Positions 28,293-37,368 of a stretch of DNA of 64,000 nt are shown piece after piece. Made by a program: the position numbers and the translations under genes. The DNA lies in assembly GCA_027623325.1 (NCBI GenBank), contig JAQBXY010000015.1, positions 1-64,000 on the forward strand, read 5' to 3'. The number at the start of each line of letters is the position of its first letter. Position 1 is the first letter of the stretch. The DNA is from Gemmatimonadota bacterium. Lineage in GTDB: Bacteria; Gemmatimonadota; Gemmatimonadetes; Longimicrobiales; Gaopeijiaceae. The notes under the pieces are model-generated. The model saw only the letters and a program-made list of their open reading frames with translations. It did no database searches and had not been told where the DNA came from.

Positions 28293-30740
28293 GTGCCCAT
28301 GGCCACTCTGACTCGGGCCGAAGACCAAGTCGAAGTCCCGGACCGCCTCCCCGTGGTGGCGCTTCGCGACCTCGTATTCTTTCCCTATGTGGTCCTCCCC
28401 ATCCTCATCGGGCGGAGGAGATCGGTGGCGGCCCTCGAGGCCGCTCAAGAGGAAGACGGGCTCGTTCTCCTCGTCGCGCAGAAGGACCCGGGGATCGACG
28501 ACCCGGGCACGGCCGACCTCTTCCGGATCGGGACGATTGCGAGGGTCGTCCAGGTCAGTCGCCTACCCGACGGTACGTCTCGCGTGGTGCTCGAGGGGCT
28601 CGGTCGCGGCAAGATTCGGCGACTCACGACGACCACGGAGGCGCTTCGCGCTAGCGTCGACCTTCTGGTTGGAAGGGAATCCGATCCGCCGCTCGATCGG
28701 GAGGGCGCCCGGCCGCCAGAAATCGAAGGTGAAGCGGCCCTTGCCTCACTCTGTGACGCCGTGAGCCGGCTGTATGCTGAGTACACCCGAGCCCACGACC
28801 GAATACCGGAAGAGCTTTCGGGAATGCTGTCCGCTGCCGGAGATCGACTTCGATTCGCCCATCTGGTCGCGGGCCATATGATTTTGCCCTCGTTGGAAAA
28901 GCAGGAAATCCTCGAGGCCCAGGACACGGCGGCCCAACTCGAGATCCTAAAAGAAGTGCTCATCCGTGAGTTGGAGATCCTCCGCATCGAGAAGAAGCTG
29001 GACCGACAGATTCAGCTGCAGCTCGGCGGCAAGGATACCCCGTTCGATCTGTCACCCGGACTGAAGGTCGTCCACCGGGAGTCCGGACGAGACGAACCCG
29101 AGGAATGGGACGAGATCGCCGAGCAGATTCGCGGGGCCAACCTCCCCCCCACCGCGAGAGTACGAGCAGAAAAGGAGTTCAACCGCCTTAGGAAACTCAA
29201 CCCGGTCGCCCCGGAGGCGGCGGTGATCCGGACCCATCTCGACTGGATCGTATCGCTGCCCTGGAGCCGGCGCTCAGAGGACAACCTCGACGTCCGGCAC
29301 GCTTCCGAAGTCCTGGAAGCGGAGCACTTCGGTTTGAGCGAGGTCAAGGAGCGGGTGCTCGACCACGTTGCCGTGCTCTCGCTGGTTCGCGAGATCCGAG
29401 GGCCGATTCTCTGCCTGGTGGGGCCGCCCGGTGTCGGGAAGACGTCACTCGGACGGAGCATCGCCGGCGCCTTGGGTCGGGAGTTCGTGCGAGTGAGCCT
29501 CGGCGGTATACGCGACGAGGCTGAGATCCGGGGGCATCGCCGGACCTATGTCGGCGCGCTGCCCGGTCGGGTGATTCAGGGGATGCGTCGGAGCGGGACA
29601 CGAAATCCGGTCTTCCTCCTCGACGAGGTCGACAAGCTGGCTCGCGATTTCCACGGGGACCCGGGAGCGGCTCTCCTGGAAGTGCTCGATCCAGAGCAGA
29701 ACAAGTCCTTTACCGACCACTACCTGGAGCTTGAGTACGACCTATCGGACGTACTCTTCGTCGCCACGGCCAATACGCTCCAGGATGTACCTGATCCCCT
29801 CCGTGATCGTATGGAGGTAATTCGCCTACCGGGCTACCTCGACACGGAGAAGCGCGAGATCGCGACCCGCTTTCTCTGGCCGCGGCAGATCTCGCAACAC
29901 GGTTTGCCTGAGGATCGGATCTCCCTCTCCGCAGCCGCTCTGCACGAGATCATCGAGCGGTACACGCGCGAGGCAGGTGTACGAGAACTCGAGCGTCGCC
30001 TCTCGCGGATCGCCCGCAAGCTCGCCCGCGCCTTCGCCGACGGGCAGGACATTGGCCCCCGGATCGAGCGGGATGACCTGAAGGAACTCCTGGGTCCCCC
30101 TCCCTATCAGCCCACCGACCGTGACGAGGACGGCGACCGTGTTGGTATCGCGAACGGCCTCGCCTGGACCGCGGCGGGTGGACAGGTCATGGACGTCGAG
30201 GTGGCCATCGTTCCGGGCTCGGGGACCCTTCGGCTTACGGGAACCCTCGGCGACGTGATGAAGGAGTCGGCGCAGGCCGCGGTCACGTACGCACGATCCC
30301 GCTCGAAGCCATTGGGTCTCGACCCGCAGTTCCACGAGAAGATCGACGTCCATATCCACATTCCTGAGGGCGCCACGCCCAAGGACGGGCCTTCGGCGGG
30401 CATCACCATCGCCGTCGCGCTCATTTCGGCGCTCACCGACACGCCCACACGGGCAGACGTGGCGATGACGGGGGAGATCACTCTGCGTGGCCGGGTGATC
30501 GGGGTAGGCGGCGTCAAGGAGAAGGCGGTCGCCGCTCTGCGCTCGGGCATGAAGCGCGTGGTCTTGCCTTGGGCAAACGCTGGGGACCTCGAGACCTTGC
30601 CGCAGGAGGTGCTGGACCATGTCGCCTTCGATCTGGTGAAGACGATGGACGAAGTTCTGGATGCTGTCCTTACGCGGAGTCCAGTCATCGTCCGTCCGGT
30701 GGCGGAATCGGACCTCGGTGTTCCACTGTCGCACGGATGA
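28293..30740 (+). CDS. lon: ATP-dependent protease Lon
   Basis: This is a AAA+ serine protease for damaged and regulatory proteins. The 815-residue protein has the N-terminal substrate-binding (LAN) domain beginning LPVVALRDLVFFP, a long helical linker, Walker A GPPGVGKT at 377-384, and the FLLDEVDKL block. The protease domain carries the Ser701 (KDGPSAGIT) and Lys744 (GGVKEKAVAA) dyad, with the 43-residue spacing seen in E. coli Lon. The start could be the GTG at 28293 or the ATG two codons later. Its stop overlaps the engB ATG. Confidence 0.96.
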   Translation: MPMATLTRAEDQVEVPDRLPVVALRDLVFFPYVVLPILIGRRRSVAALEAAQEEDGLVLLVAQKDPGIDDPGTADLFRIGTIARVVQVSRLPDGTSRVVLEGLGRGKIRRLTTTTEALRASVDLLVGRESDPPLDREGARPPEIEGEAALASLCDAVSRLYAEYTRAHDRIPEELSGMLSAAGDRLRFAHLVAGHMILPSLEKQEILEAQDTAAQLEILKEVLIRELEILRIEKKLDRQIQLQLGGKDTPFDLSPGLKVVHRESGRDEPEEWDEIAEQIRGANLPPTARVRAEKEFNRLRKLNPVAPEAAVIRTHLDWIVSLPWSRRSEDNLDVRHASEVLEAEHFGLSEVKERVLDHVAVLSLVREIRGPILCLVGPPGVGKTSLGRSIAGALGREFVRVSLGGIRDEAEIRGHRRTYVGALPGRVIQGMRRSGTRNPVFLLDEVDKLARDFHGDPGAALLEVLDPEQNKSFTDHYLELEYDLSDVLFVATANTLQDVPDPLRDRMEVIRLPGYLDTEKREIATRFLWPRQISQHGLPEDRISLSAAALHEIIERYTREAGVRELERRLSRIARKLARAFADGQDIGPRIERDDLKELLGPPPYQPTDRDEDGDRVGIANGLAWTAAGGQVMDVEVAIVPGSGTLRLTGTLGDVMKESAQAAVTYARSRSKPLGLDPQFHEKIDVHIHIPEGATPKDGPSAGITIAVALISALTDTPTRADVAMTGEITLRGRVIGVGGVKEKAVAALRSGMKRVVLPWANAGDLETLPQEVLDHVAFDLVKTMDEVLDAVLTRSPVIVRPVAESDLGVPLSHG

Positions 30741-31342
30741 AGATCCGCTCCGTCGAGTATGTGGGAACCATCGCCAAGCCGGGGGGCGAGGCGCCGGGGA
30801 CCCTTCCTCAAGTGGCGTTCTCCGGTCGGTCGAACGTTGGCAAATCGTCGCTCATCAACACGCTTCTCCGGCGCACGCGCAAGAAGATCGCTCGCGTGTC
30901 CAGCACTCCGGGAAAGACACAGGCGCTCAACTTCTACAAGGTCAACGACGAGTTCTTTCTCGTGGACCTCCCGGGGTACGGGTTTGCTCAGGTGCCCGTG
31001 CCCGTCCGGGACGCCTGGTCCGGATTGATCGAATGGTACCTCGCGGAATCGGGCAACGTGCGCGGCGTCGTCCACTTGGTCGACGCGCGCCACGAGCCGA
31101 CGCCCCACGACCACCGAATGGTAGCCTACCTGGCTGAGGTCGGACTTCCCACGCTCGTGGTTTTGACCAAGACCGACAAGCTCAAAAGGTCGGAGCGTCG
31201 GAAGGCCGAAGCGAGGGCCCTGAAGGCGCTGTCGCTCGACGAGTCTCAGCTGCTGCCGTTCTCCTCGAAGACCGGGGAAGGCCGCGAAGCGCTACTCGAG
31301 GCACTCGCCGATATTCTCATGGACCCAGGAGACGAAGCGTGA
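30737..31342 (+). CDS. engB: Ribosome biogenesis GTPase EngB (YsxC/YihA)
   Basis: This is an essential small GTPase for assembly of the 50S subunit. The 201-residue protein starts at the ATG overlapping the lon stop (ATGA); longer frames upstream lie inside lon. Visible GTPase motifs are G1 GRSNVGKSS at 30-38, G2 with STPGKTQ, G3 DLPGYGFA, G4 TKTDK and G5 SSKTG. The lon-engB neighbourhood is conserved in other phyla. Confidence 0.96.
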   Translation: MKIRSVEYVGTIAKPGGEAPGTLPQVAFSGRSNVGKSSLINTLLRRTRKKIARVSSTPGKTQALNFYKVNDEFFLVDLPGYGFAQVPVPVRDAWSGLIEWYLAESGNVRGVVHLVDARHEPTPHDHRMVAYLAEVGLPTLVVLTKTDKLKRSERRKAEARALKALSLDESQLLPFSSKTGEGREALLEALADILMDPGDEA

Positions 31343-31962
31343 AGGGTCGGCTCGTCTTCTTCGCGACGAGCGCGCTGGCCGCCTGCACCCTCGCGCCCGC
31401 CCCCGAGGGAACCCCGGGGTCGAGCCTCACGAGTGAGGTCCCGGCCGGCTATGGCACGCTGACCCAGAGTGAAATCTCGATCTCCATTTCGAGCAGAGAC
31501 CTAGAGATCATGGTGACACCGCTCGACGAATCCGTGACGCGCGTCACCGCCCCGGATACGTATCGGCGTCTCGCCGGAATGGCCCAGGCCCATCGGAGCG
31601 CCGACGATTCCGACACTGCGATATTCCTGGTCTCGTTCTTCTCCTCGCAGCCCGACGTGCGCTTCATCCCCGAAGAGGTCCAGCTCATCTCTCGAGGCCT
31701 TCGCGTGCGCCCTGGCACGATCACGCCGGTGACTCCCACTTGGGGTCAACGTCGTGTTCAGCAGCGACGGACAGAAATGGCGGTCTATTCGTTCGCGGGA
31801 GAGGTGGATCTCGCGTCGGATCTAGTTGTGGCGTACGGGCTCGACCAGACGCGCGCTTGGGGTACGATTCTGCCACGGATTCAGGCGGAACGCGCGCGAG
31901 CCCGGGCACGGGCTGGAATCGGCGGACCGGGAGACCTCGGATCGCGGACGGACCCGAGCTAG
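31339..31962 (+). CDS. Predicted lipoprotein of unknown function
   Basis: This is a 207-residue exported protein. A short leader with the lipobox LAAC places the lipidated cysteine at residue 16, followed by a Pro/Gly/Ser-rich tether. The mature part looks beta-rich in the middle (SEISISISSRDLEIMVTPLD, AIFLVSFFSSQPDV) and ends in an Arg/Ala-rich tail (RARARARAG). I recognise no domain. It starts with GTG overlapping the engB stop by 4 bp and ends 7 bp before the convergent activator gene. Confidence 0.65.
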   Translation: MKGRLVFFATSALAACTLAPAPEGTPGSSLTSEVPAGYGTLTQSEISISISSRDLEIMVTPLDESVTRVTAPDTYRRLAGMAQAHRSADDSDTAIFLVSFFSSQPDVRFIPEEVQLISRGLRVRPGTITPVTPTWGQRRVQQRRTEMAVYSFAGEVDLASDLVVAYGLDQTRAWGTILPRIQAERARARARAGIGGPGDLGSRTDPS

Positions 31963-31969
31963 TTCCTGC

Positions 31970-33565
31970 TCAGGCCTCGAGTCCGTATTTCGAGATCTTG
32001 CGATAGAGGGTTCGCTCACCGATGCCGAGCAGCTCGGCCGCCTTTCGTCTATTCCCCTGAACGTCCTTGAGGGCCGTGGCGATGGCGAGGCGCTCGATTT
32101 CATCCATCGTCATCCCGGGTCGAAACACGACGACATTCTCCTCCACGGCGGGACGCGGCGGCTCCACTTCTCCCACGGACCCGCTCGGCGCATAGGACGG
32201 AATCTCGACCCATCCCTCGACGTCGATGCCGCTGAGGGGCTCGCCCGACCCGACCCGACCGACGATGGCATCAGAGCCGTGTGCGGATCCACGAGTTCGA
32301 TACACGTCGAAGTCACGGCGAAGGTCATCCATGTCGACGCGCAGTTCGACCAATGTGCGAAACACGAATTCGAGCTCCGGTCGCAGCCGACCGACTCCGA
32401 CATCCTCCAACGGCTCCCGAAAGCTCGGCACAGGCAGAAGGGACACACCTCGCCCGCCGCGCACGTCATCGGGCAGGTCTTCCGGTCGAATCGCCCGCCC
32501 CGGCGCCAACACGACCATGGACTCGACGAGATTCCTCAATTCCCGGATGTTCCCGGGCCAGCTATATGCTGTGAGGAGTTCCATCGCCGCGGGGGAAATG
32601 CCCGGAAAGACCCGATCGTTATGATCGGACACCTCGCGGACGAACGACTCCACCAGCAACGGAATGTCGGCCCGTCGTTCCCTAAGTGCGGGGAGCTCGA
32701 TGTTCAGGACGTTGAGGCGAAAGTAGAGGTCCCGTCGGAACTGCCCGATCGCCACGAAGTGTCTCAGGTCCTGGTTGGTGGCCGCAACGATCCGCACATC
32801 GACCTTGATCGACACCTCACCACCCACGCGATGGAACTCACGCTGCTCGAGAACTCGAAGAAGCTTGGTCTGGGTCGCGAGCGGCATGTCGCCGATCTCA
32901 TCCAGGAAGATGGTCCCGCCGTCTGCGAGTTCGAAGAGGCCCTTTCTGGCCGTCATGGCGCCGGTGAAGGCGCCCTTCTCGTGCCCAAAGATCTCGGACT
33001 CGATCAATGTCTGCGAGATCGCAGCGACATTGACGGCGATAAACGGCTTGTGACGGCGAGGAGAGAGAGCATGAATGCCCCGAGCCACCAGCTCCTTACC
33101 GGTTCCCGACTCCCCGGTGACGAGAACCGTCGAGCCCACGGGTGCAATTTGAACGACACGCTCGAGTACCTGGTACATGGCGTCGGTCTCACCGACGATC
33201 CCGGTGATCTCACGCAAACGCTGCCGCTCGATTACACGCCGACCGAGCAGAACGATGTCCTCCACCGACGCCGAGCGCGTAAACACCTCCTCGTACCCTG
33301 GCCGCCGCCCTCGCACATGCTCGTCGCTCTCACTGATCGCGAAGATCGGAACGTGAAGCTCTTCATGCGCTTGGCGTGCCAGCTCAGGGACCTGGTCCTC
33401 TTGGAAGCCGCCGGTTAGAACCAGGAGTGCCACGCTCGAGTCCTTCGTCAGCCGTTCGGCGGGAGTCACGAGTTCCGTGGGGTACCCGGCCTTCTGGAAG
33501 CCTTGTCGTAAGGCTCCCGCGCGCGGAAGGTCGTGCGTCGACACGAGGACCCGATCCCCCTTCAC
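31970..33565 (-). CDS. Sigma-54-dependent activator with degenerate receiver
   Basis: This 531-residue bacterial enhancer-binding protein has an N-terminal receiver-like domain (about 1-115), a central AAA+ domain (about 120-360) and a C-terminal Fis-type helix-turn-helix (NRRKAAELLGIGERTLYRKI). Walker A GESGTGKE is at 151-158 and the sigma-54 contact loop GAFTGA at 198-203. In the receiver the phospho-acceptor strand reads LLVLTGG, with no Asp, and the usual acidic pair and Lys are also missing, so it is probably not switched by phosphorylation. A 90-residue linker precedes the HTH. The start is a GTG overlapping the moaB stop (GTGA), so it ends the hslV-hslU-gcvT-moaB cluster. Confidence 0.9.
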   Translation of the reverse strand: MKGDRVLVSTHDLPRAGALRQGFQKAGYPTELVTPAERLTKDSSVALLVLTGGFQEDQVPELARQAHEELHVPIFAISESDEHVRGRRPGYEEVFTRSASVEDIVLLGRRVIERQRLREITGIVGETDAMYQVLERVVQIAPVGSTVLVTGESGTGKELVARGIHALSPRRHKPFIAVNVAAISQTLIESEIFGHEKGAFTGAMTARKGLFELADGGTIFLDEIGDMPLATQTKLLRVLEQREFHRVGGEVSIKVDVRIVAATNQDLRHFVAIGQFRRDLYFRLNVLNIELPALRERRADIPLLVESFVREVSDHNDRVFPGISPAAMELLTAYSWPGNIRELRNLVESMVVLAPGRAIRPEDLPDDVRGGRGVSLLPVPSFREPLEDVGVGRLRPELEFVFRTLVELRVDMDDLRRDFDVYRTRGSAHGSDAIVGRVGSGEPLSGIDVEGWVEIPSYAPSGSVGEVEPPRPAVEENVVVFRPGMTMDEIERLAIATALKDVQGNRRKAAELLGIGERTLYRKISKYGLEA

Positions 33566-34059
33566 GATCCGGCGTCCCGTGCGGAGTGTGGCGCAGTGGG
33601 ATCGCGCAGCAAGGCACAAGCGTGTTCAATGATGGGCGATAGGACTGCAAGTCCATCTTCGACGCCTCCGGGGCTGCCCGGGAGATTCACGATCAACGCG
33701 CGCCCCCGCGTACCCGAGACACCCCGCGACAAGATGGAGAAGGGGGTCGAGACGAGGCCGCGGCGGCGAATCTCCTCGGCGATGCCTGGTGCCTCGCGTT
33801 CCAGAACGGCTCGGGTCGCCTCCGGCGTGACATCTCGCTCGGCAAGCCCCGTCCCGCCCGTCGTAACGATCAAGGCGATACCTTCGTCCGCCCACTCCAC
33901 CAGGATCGGGGAAATCTGGGCGGTCTCGTCATGTACGACCGCTCTCCGCACGACGGAGTAGCCGTGCGCTGCGCACCACGCCACGATCTTCTCACCACTC
34001 ACGTCCTCGCGGACTCCGTCCGCTGATCGGTCGCTCACGGTGAGTACTCCGACGGTCAT
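33562..34059 (-). CDS. moaB: MoaB/Mog-family molybdopterin protein
   Basis: This protein acts in molybdenum-cofactor synthesis, in molybdopterin adenylylation (MogA-type) or as its MoaB homologue. The 165-residue protein has the characteristic VGVLTVSDRSADG opening, the TTGGTGLAERDVTPEAT signature and a terminal NLPGSPGG. I use the ATG at 34059, which has GGAAG upstream; a GTG four codons earlier is also possible. It lies between gcvT (27 bp) and the activator gene, which it overlaps by 4 bp. No other moa or mod gene is in the window. Confidence 0.85.
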   Translation of the reverse strand: MTVGVLTVSDRSADGVREDVSGEKIVAWCAAHGYSVVRRAVVHDETAQISPILVEWADEGIALIVTTGGTGLAERDVTPEATRAVLEREAPGIAEEIRRRGLVSTPFSILSRGVSGTRGRALIVNLPGSPGGVEDGLAVLSPIIEHACALLRDPTAPHSARDAGS

Positions 34060-34086
34060 GTGGGCTTCCACGCGCGTTCCCGACCC

Positions 34087-35196
34087 CTATCGTTTGATCG
34101 AACCCTCGGTGTAGAACGGAGGGCGTTGAACGACGGCGTCAATCAATCGCCCCCGGGCGTCGATCTGGAGAACGGTGTCCGGCTTGGACAGCTCCGTGGG
34201 GACATACCCGAGCGCGACACCGATCCCGAGCGTCGGACTCACGGTTCCACTCGTGACCGAGCCCACGACCTGCCCACCGGCGACGACGGGATAGCCCGGC
34301 CGCGGAAAGCCCTTATCGGTTAAACGCAGGCCCACGAGCCGGCGCGGAACGCCTGCATCCTTCTGGGTCGCGAGGGCGCTTCTCCCGACGAAGTCACCCT
34401 TGTCGAACTTGGTTACCCAGCCGAGTCCCGACTCGAGTGTCGTGTGCTCTTCGTCCAGGTCGTTGCCATACAACGCGTAGCCCACCTCGAGGCGGAGCGA
34501 GTCTCGCGCACCCAGGCCAGCGGGAATCAAGCCCGCGTCGCGCCCCGCTGCCAAGAGAGCACTCCAGAGGGCAGGTGCATGCTCGGCGGGGATGTACAGC
34601 TCGAACCCGTCCTCGCCGGTGTAGCCCGTGCCGCTGATTACCGCAGGCACATTCCCGACCTCGCCCTCGATGAAGCGGTAGTACTTCACGTCGTCGACAT
34701 CGATGTTCGCCAACGGGCGCAGGACCTCACGGGCCATGGGCCCCTGCAGCGCCAGAAGCGCGGTCGCCTCGGAGACGTCGGAGATCTCCACGTCGAAGTC
34801 CTTGGCGTGACGTGAGAGCCAAGCCCAGTCCTTGTCCAGATTGGATGCGTTGACGACCAGCATATAGCGGTCCTCGAACCGATAGATGATCAGATCATCG
34901 ATCACACACCCCGACTCGAGGCACATGGCAGAGTACTGGGCCTGACCGATTTCAATGCGCTCGGCATCGTTGACGGAGATCCGCTGTACGAGTGCGAGTG
35001 AATCCGGCCCCCGGACGATGAACTCGCCCATGTGCGACACGTCGAACAGCCCACACGCCTCACGCACCGCCTTGTGCTCCGCGGTGATGCCTGACGGGTA
35101 CTGTACGGGCATGGCGAACCCCGCGAATGGCACCATCTTCCCGCCCAGGGCGACGTGCTGGTCATGCAAAGGTGTGTGCTTCAGACCATCGGTCAT
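34087..35196 (-). CDS. gcvT: Glycine cleavage system T protein (aminomethyltransferase)
   Basis: This enzyme transfers the methylene group from the lipoylated H protein to tetrahydrofolate, releasing ammonia. The 369-residue protein has full family length with the motifs KMVPFAGFAMPVQYP, LFDVSHMGEF, the folate-binding GTGYTGEDGFELY, LGARDSLRLEVGYALYGNDLD and the C-terminal RPGYPV and GTVSPTLGIGVALGYV blocks. It lies alone, without gcvH or gcvP, 43 bp downstream of hslU on the same strand. Confidence 0.94.
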   Translation of the reverse strand: MTDGLKHTPLHDQHVALGGKMVPFAGFAMPVQYPSGITAEHKAVREACGLFDVSHMGEFIVRGPDSLALVQRISVNDAERIEIGQAQYSAMCLESGCVIDDLIIYRFEDRYMLVVNASNLDKDWAWLSRHAKDFDVEISDVSEATALLALQGPMAREVLRPLANIDVDDVKYYRFIEGEVGNVPAVISGTGYTGEDGFELYIPAEHAPALWSALLAAGRDAGLIPAGLGARDSLRLEVGYALYGNDLDEEHTTLESGLGWVTKFDKGDFVGRSALATQKDAGVPRRLVGLRLTDKGFPRPGYPVVAGGQVVGSVTSGTVSPTLGIGVALGYVPTELSKPDTVLQIDARGRLIDAVVQRPPFYTEGSIKR

Positions 35197-35239
35197 CCTT
35201 CGGACTCCAGAATATGTGGTTTCGGTTCGTGCGGGGTCA

Positions 35240-36700
35240 TCACAGGATGTAGCGACTCAGATCCTCGTCATCGGAGACCTTCCGGAGTCGATCCTGCACG
35301 AACTCCTTGTCGACCAGGAGGGGGTCCTTCAACCCCTCCGGCAGGTCGAACATGACCTCCTCCAGCAGGGTCGTCATGACCGTCTGCAGTCGGCGGGCAC
35401 CGATATTCTCCATTCGGTCATTGAGCTCCATCGCGATGCGAGCGATCTCCTCAACCCCCTCATCGGTGAACGAGATGCTCGCGCCCTCCGTTTCGATGAG
35501 CGCGCGGTACTGTTCGAGGAGCGCGTTCTTCGGCTCCTTGAGGATTCGCACGAACTCTTCCTGACCCAGCGTCTGAAGTTCGACGCGAATCGGAAAGCGG
35601 CCCTGGAGCTCGGGAATCAGGTCCGATGGTTTGGCGACGTGAAATGCCCCGGCTGCGATGAAGAGAATGTGGTCGGTTCGCACCAATCCATACTTCGTCG
35701 TCACAGTCGACCCCTCAACGATCGGAAGCAGATCGCGTTGGACCCCTTCTCGACTCACGTCGGGGCCGTGGGTCCCACGTTCGCCCGCCACCTTGTCGAT
35801 CTCGTCGAGGAAGACGATACCCATCTCCTCAGCTCGATACAGCGCCTCGTTCACCACCTCATCCATGTCGACCAGCTTGTCGAGCTCATCCTGCAGCAGA
35901 ATGCGCCGCGCCTCGGCGACGGAGACCTTCCGACGCTTCTTCTTCTTCGGCAGCATCTCCTGGAGCATCTCGGTGAAGTTGTAGTCCATTCCTTCACCAC
36001 CACCCATCGGGACCATCATGCCATCGATCGATGCCGACTGAGTTACCTCGATCTCGACCTCCCGCTCCTCGATCTTTCCATCCAGGAGCAGCTTACCCAG
36101 CTTTTCACGGGTGCGCGCTCGGCGATCCTGCACCCCCTCGCCGCGCGGTTCCACTCCGTCGGGGCCCACCACGAAAACGCTGGCGCCCTCAGCCGGTGGT
36201 GCCGGGTCGGGGTTGGTAACGGGGAGCAGAAGGTCGAGAAGTCTCTCGTGTACTCGGCTCTCGGCGATGTCCTGCACGTCGTACTCTCGATCCGCACGCA
36301 CGAGGTTGATCGAAATATCGACGAGGTCCCGGATCATCGACTCGACATCGCGGCCGACGTATCCGACCTCGGTGAATTTTGACGCCTCCACCTTGAGGAA
36401 GGGGGCGCCCGCCAGCCGAGCCAGACGGCGGGCGATTTCCGTCTTGCCCACACCTGTGGGTCCGATGAGGATCAGGTTGTTGGGTGCGATCTCCTGCCGC
36501 ATCTCCTCCTCGACCCGTTGCCGTCTCCAGCGATTCCTGAGAACGATGGCGACCGACTTCTTCGCATCGTTCTGGCCGATGATGTACTTGTCGAGCTCGG
36601 CGACGATCTGCCGTGGGGTCAGCTCATCGAGCCAGGGCTCCTCGGCGCCCTCTCCAACCGGGAGGATGGGGGCGGTCTTCTTGAGCGCGTCCGCCTTCAT
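35240..36700 (-). CDS. hslU: ATPase subunit HslU of the HslVU protease
   Basis: This AAA+ unfoldase works with HslV. The 486-residue protein has the N-terminal [17 protein letters not shown] block, Walker A GPTGVGKT at about 80-87, the [18 protein letters not shown] pore region, the inserted I-domain (about 150-260), Walker [11 protein letters not shown], and the C-terminal Arg-finger block [10 protein letters not shown] ending RYIL, the tail that docks into HslV. About 20 extra residues precede the conserved start. It overlaps hslV by 4 bp. Confidence 0.97.
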   Translation of the reverse strand: MKADALKKTAPILPVGEGAEEPWLDELTPRQIVAELDKYIIGQNDAKKSVAIVLRNRWRRQRVEEEMRQEIAPNNLILIGPTGVGKTEIARRLARLAGAPFLKVEASKFTEVGYVGRDVESMIRDLVDISINLVRADREYDVQDIAESRVHERLLDLLLPVTNPDPAPPAEGASVFVVGPDGVEPRGEGVQDRRARTREKLGKLLLDGKIEEREVEIEVTQSASIDGMMVPMGGGEGMDYNFTEMLQEMLPKKKKRRKVSVAEARRILLQDELDKLVDMDEVVNEALYRAEEMGIVFLDEIDKVAGERGTHGPDVSREGVQRDLLPIVEGSTVTTKYGLVRTDHILFIAAGAFHVAKPSDLIPELQGRFPIRVELQTLGQEEFVRILKEPKNALLEQYRALIETEGASISFTDEGVEEIARIAMELNDRMENIGARRLQTVMTTLLEEVMFDLPEGLKDPLLVDKEFVQDRLRKVSDDEDLSRYIL

Positions 36701-37260
36701 GCTTGGCCCCCTCCGTTCGCGCCCAATTCGAGGACGACGATGTCCTTGTTGGTGTAGATGCAGATGTCACCGGCGATCTCCAGCGAACGACGCACGATCT
36801 CGGACGCATCGAGGTCGGACGACTGGAGGAGAGCTCGAGCGGCTGCGAGCGCGTACGAGCCTCCTGAGCCGATCGCGAGCACGTCGTTGTCGGGCTCGAT
36901 GACATCTCCGGTGCCACTGACGAGGAAGAGATGGTCAGCGTCCGCCACCGCGAGGAGAGCGTCGAGACGCCTCAAATAGCGATCCGTCCGCCAATCCTTG
37001 GCGAGTTCGACGACCGCTTTCCTCATGTTGGCCGGGTACCGATCCAGCTTCTCCTCGAGCTTCTCGAAAAGCGTGAACGCGTCTGCGACGGCACCCGCAA
37101 ACCCCGCAAGGATCTTTCCACCCTTCAGTGCCCGGACCTTTCGAGCGCTGCCCTTTACGACGGTATCGCCCATCGTGACTTGTCCGTCGCCGCCCATGGC
37201 GACACGGCCGGCCCTTCGGACGGCGAGAACTGTGGTGGCGCGAACTTCGGGTAGGCTCAT
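36697..37260 (-). CDS. hslV: Peptidase subunit HslV of the HslVU protease
   Basis: This is a proteasome-like N-terminal threonine peptidase. The product from the ATG at 37260 is 187 residues; the frame runs 20 codons further upstream without conserved sequence. The mature N-terminus is TTVLAVRR, so the catalytic threonine is Thr9 after an eight-residue propeptide (MSLPEVRA) that must be removed. Family motifs [29 protein letters not shown] and [12 protein letters not shown] are intact. It overlaps hslU by 4 bp. A candidate sigma-54 promoter lies about 45-60 bases before the ATG. Confidence 0.97.
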   Translation of the reverse strand: MSLPEVRATTVLAVRRAGRVAMGGDGQVTMGDTVVKGSARKVRALKGGKILAGFAGAVADAFTLFEKLEEKLDRYPANMRKAVVELAKDWRTDRYLRRLDALLAVADADHLFLVSGTGDVIEPDNDVLAIGSGGSYALAAARALLQSSDLDASEIVRRSLEIAGDICIYTNKDIVVLELGANGGGQA

Positions 37261-37303
37261 GAGATCGGGGTTATGGGTTCGCCCACAGGACGGAGCGCCC
37301 AAG

Positions 37304-37319
37304 TGCAAGGGAAGGACCA
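37304..37319 (-). promoter_or_regulatory. Candidate sigma-54 promoter of hslVU
   Basis: Read on the minus strand, TGGTCC-TTCCC-TTGCA matches TGGCAC-N5-TTGCA at 9 of 11 positions, with exact GG-to-GC spacing. The predicted start point is near 37292, about 30 bases before the hslV ATG. The element is between the xerC stop and hslV, so hslV-hslU-gcvT-moaB-activator could be transcribed separately from the upstream xerC cluster. Confidence 0.5.
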
Positions 37320-37337
37320 AGAATCTAACAAGAAATC

Positions 37338-37350
37338 TGCCGATATGGCA
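37338..37350 (-). promoter_or_regulatory. Dyad element upstream of hslV
   Basis: On the minus strand this reads TGCCA-TAT-CGGCA, a near-perfect inverted repeat (TGCC / GGCA arms). It matches the element upstream of dnaK at 10 of 13 bases, and GCCA and GGCA-G are identical in both. Its centre is about 26 bases upstream of the GG of the candidate promoter, versus about 58 at dnaK. The 32-base difference is close to three helical turns. Confidence 0.4.
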
Positions 37351-37368
37351 GGCAGCGGCGTGGGAAGG

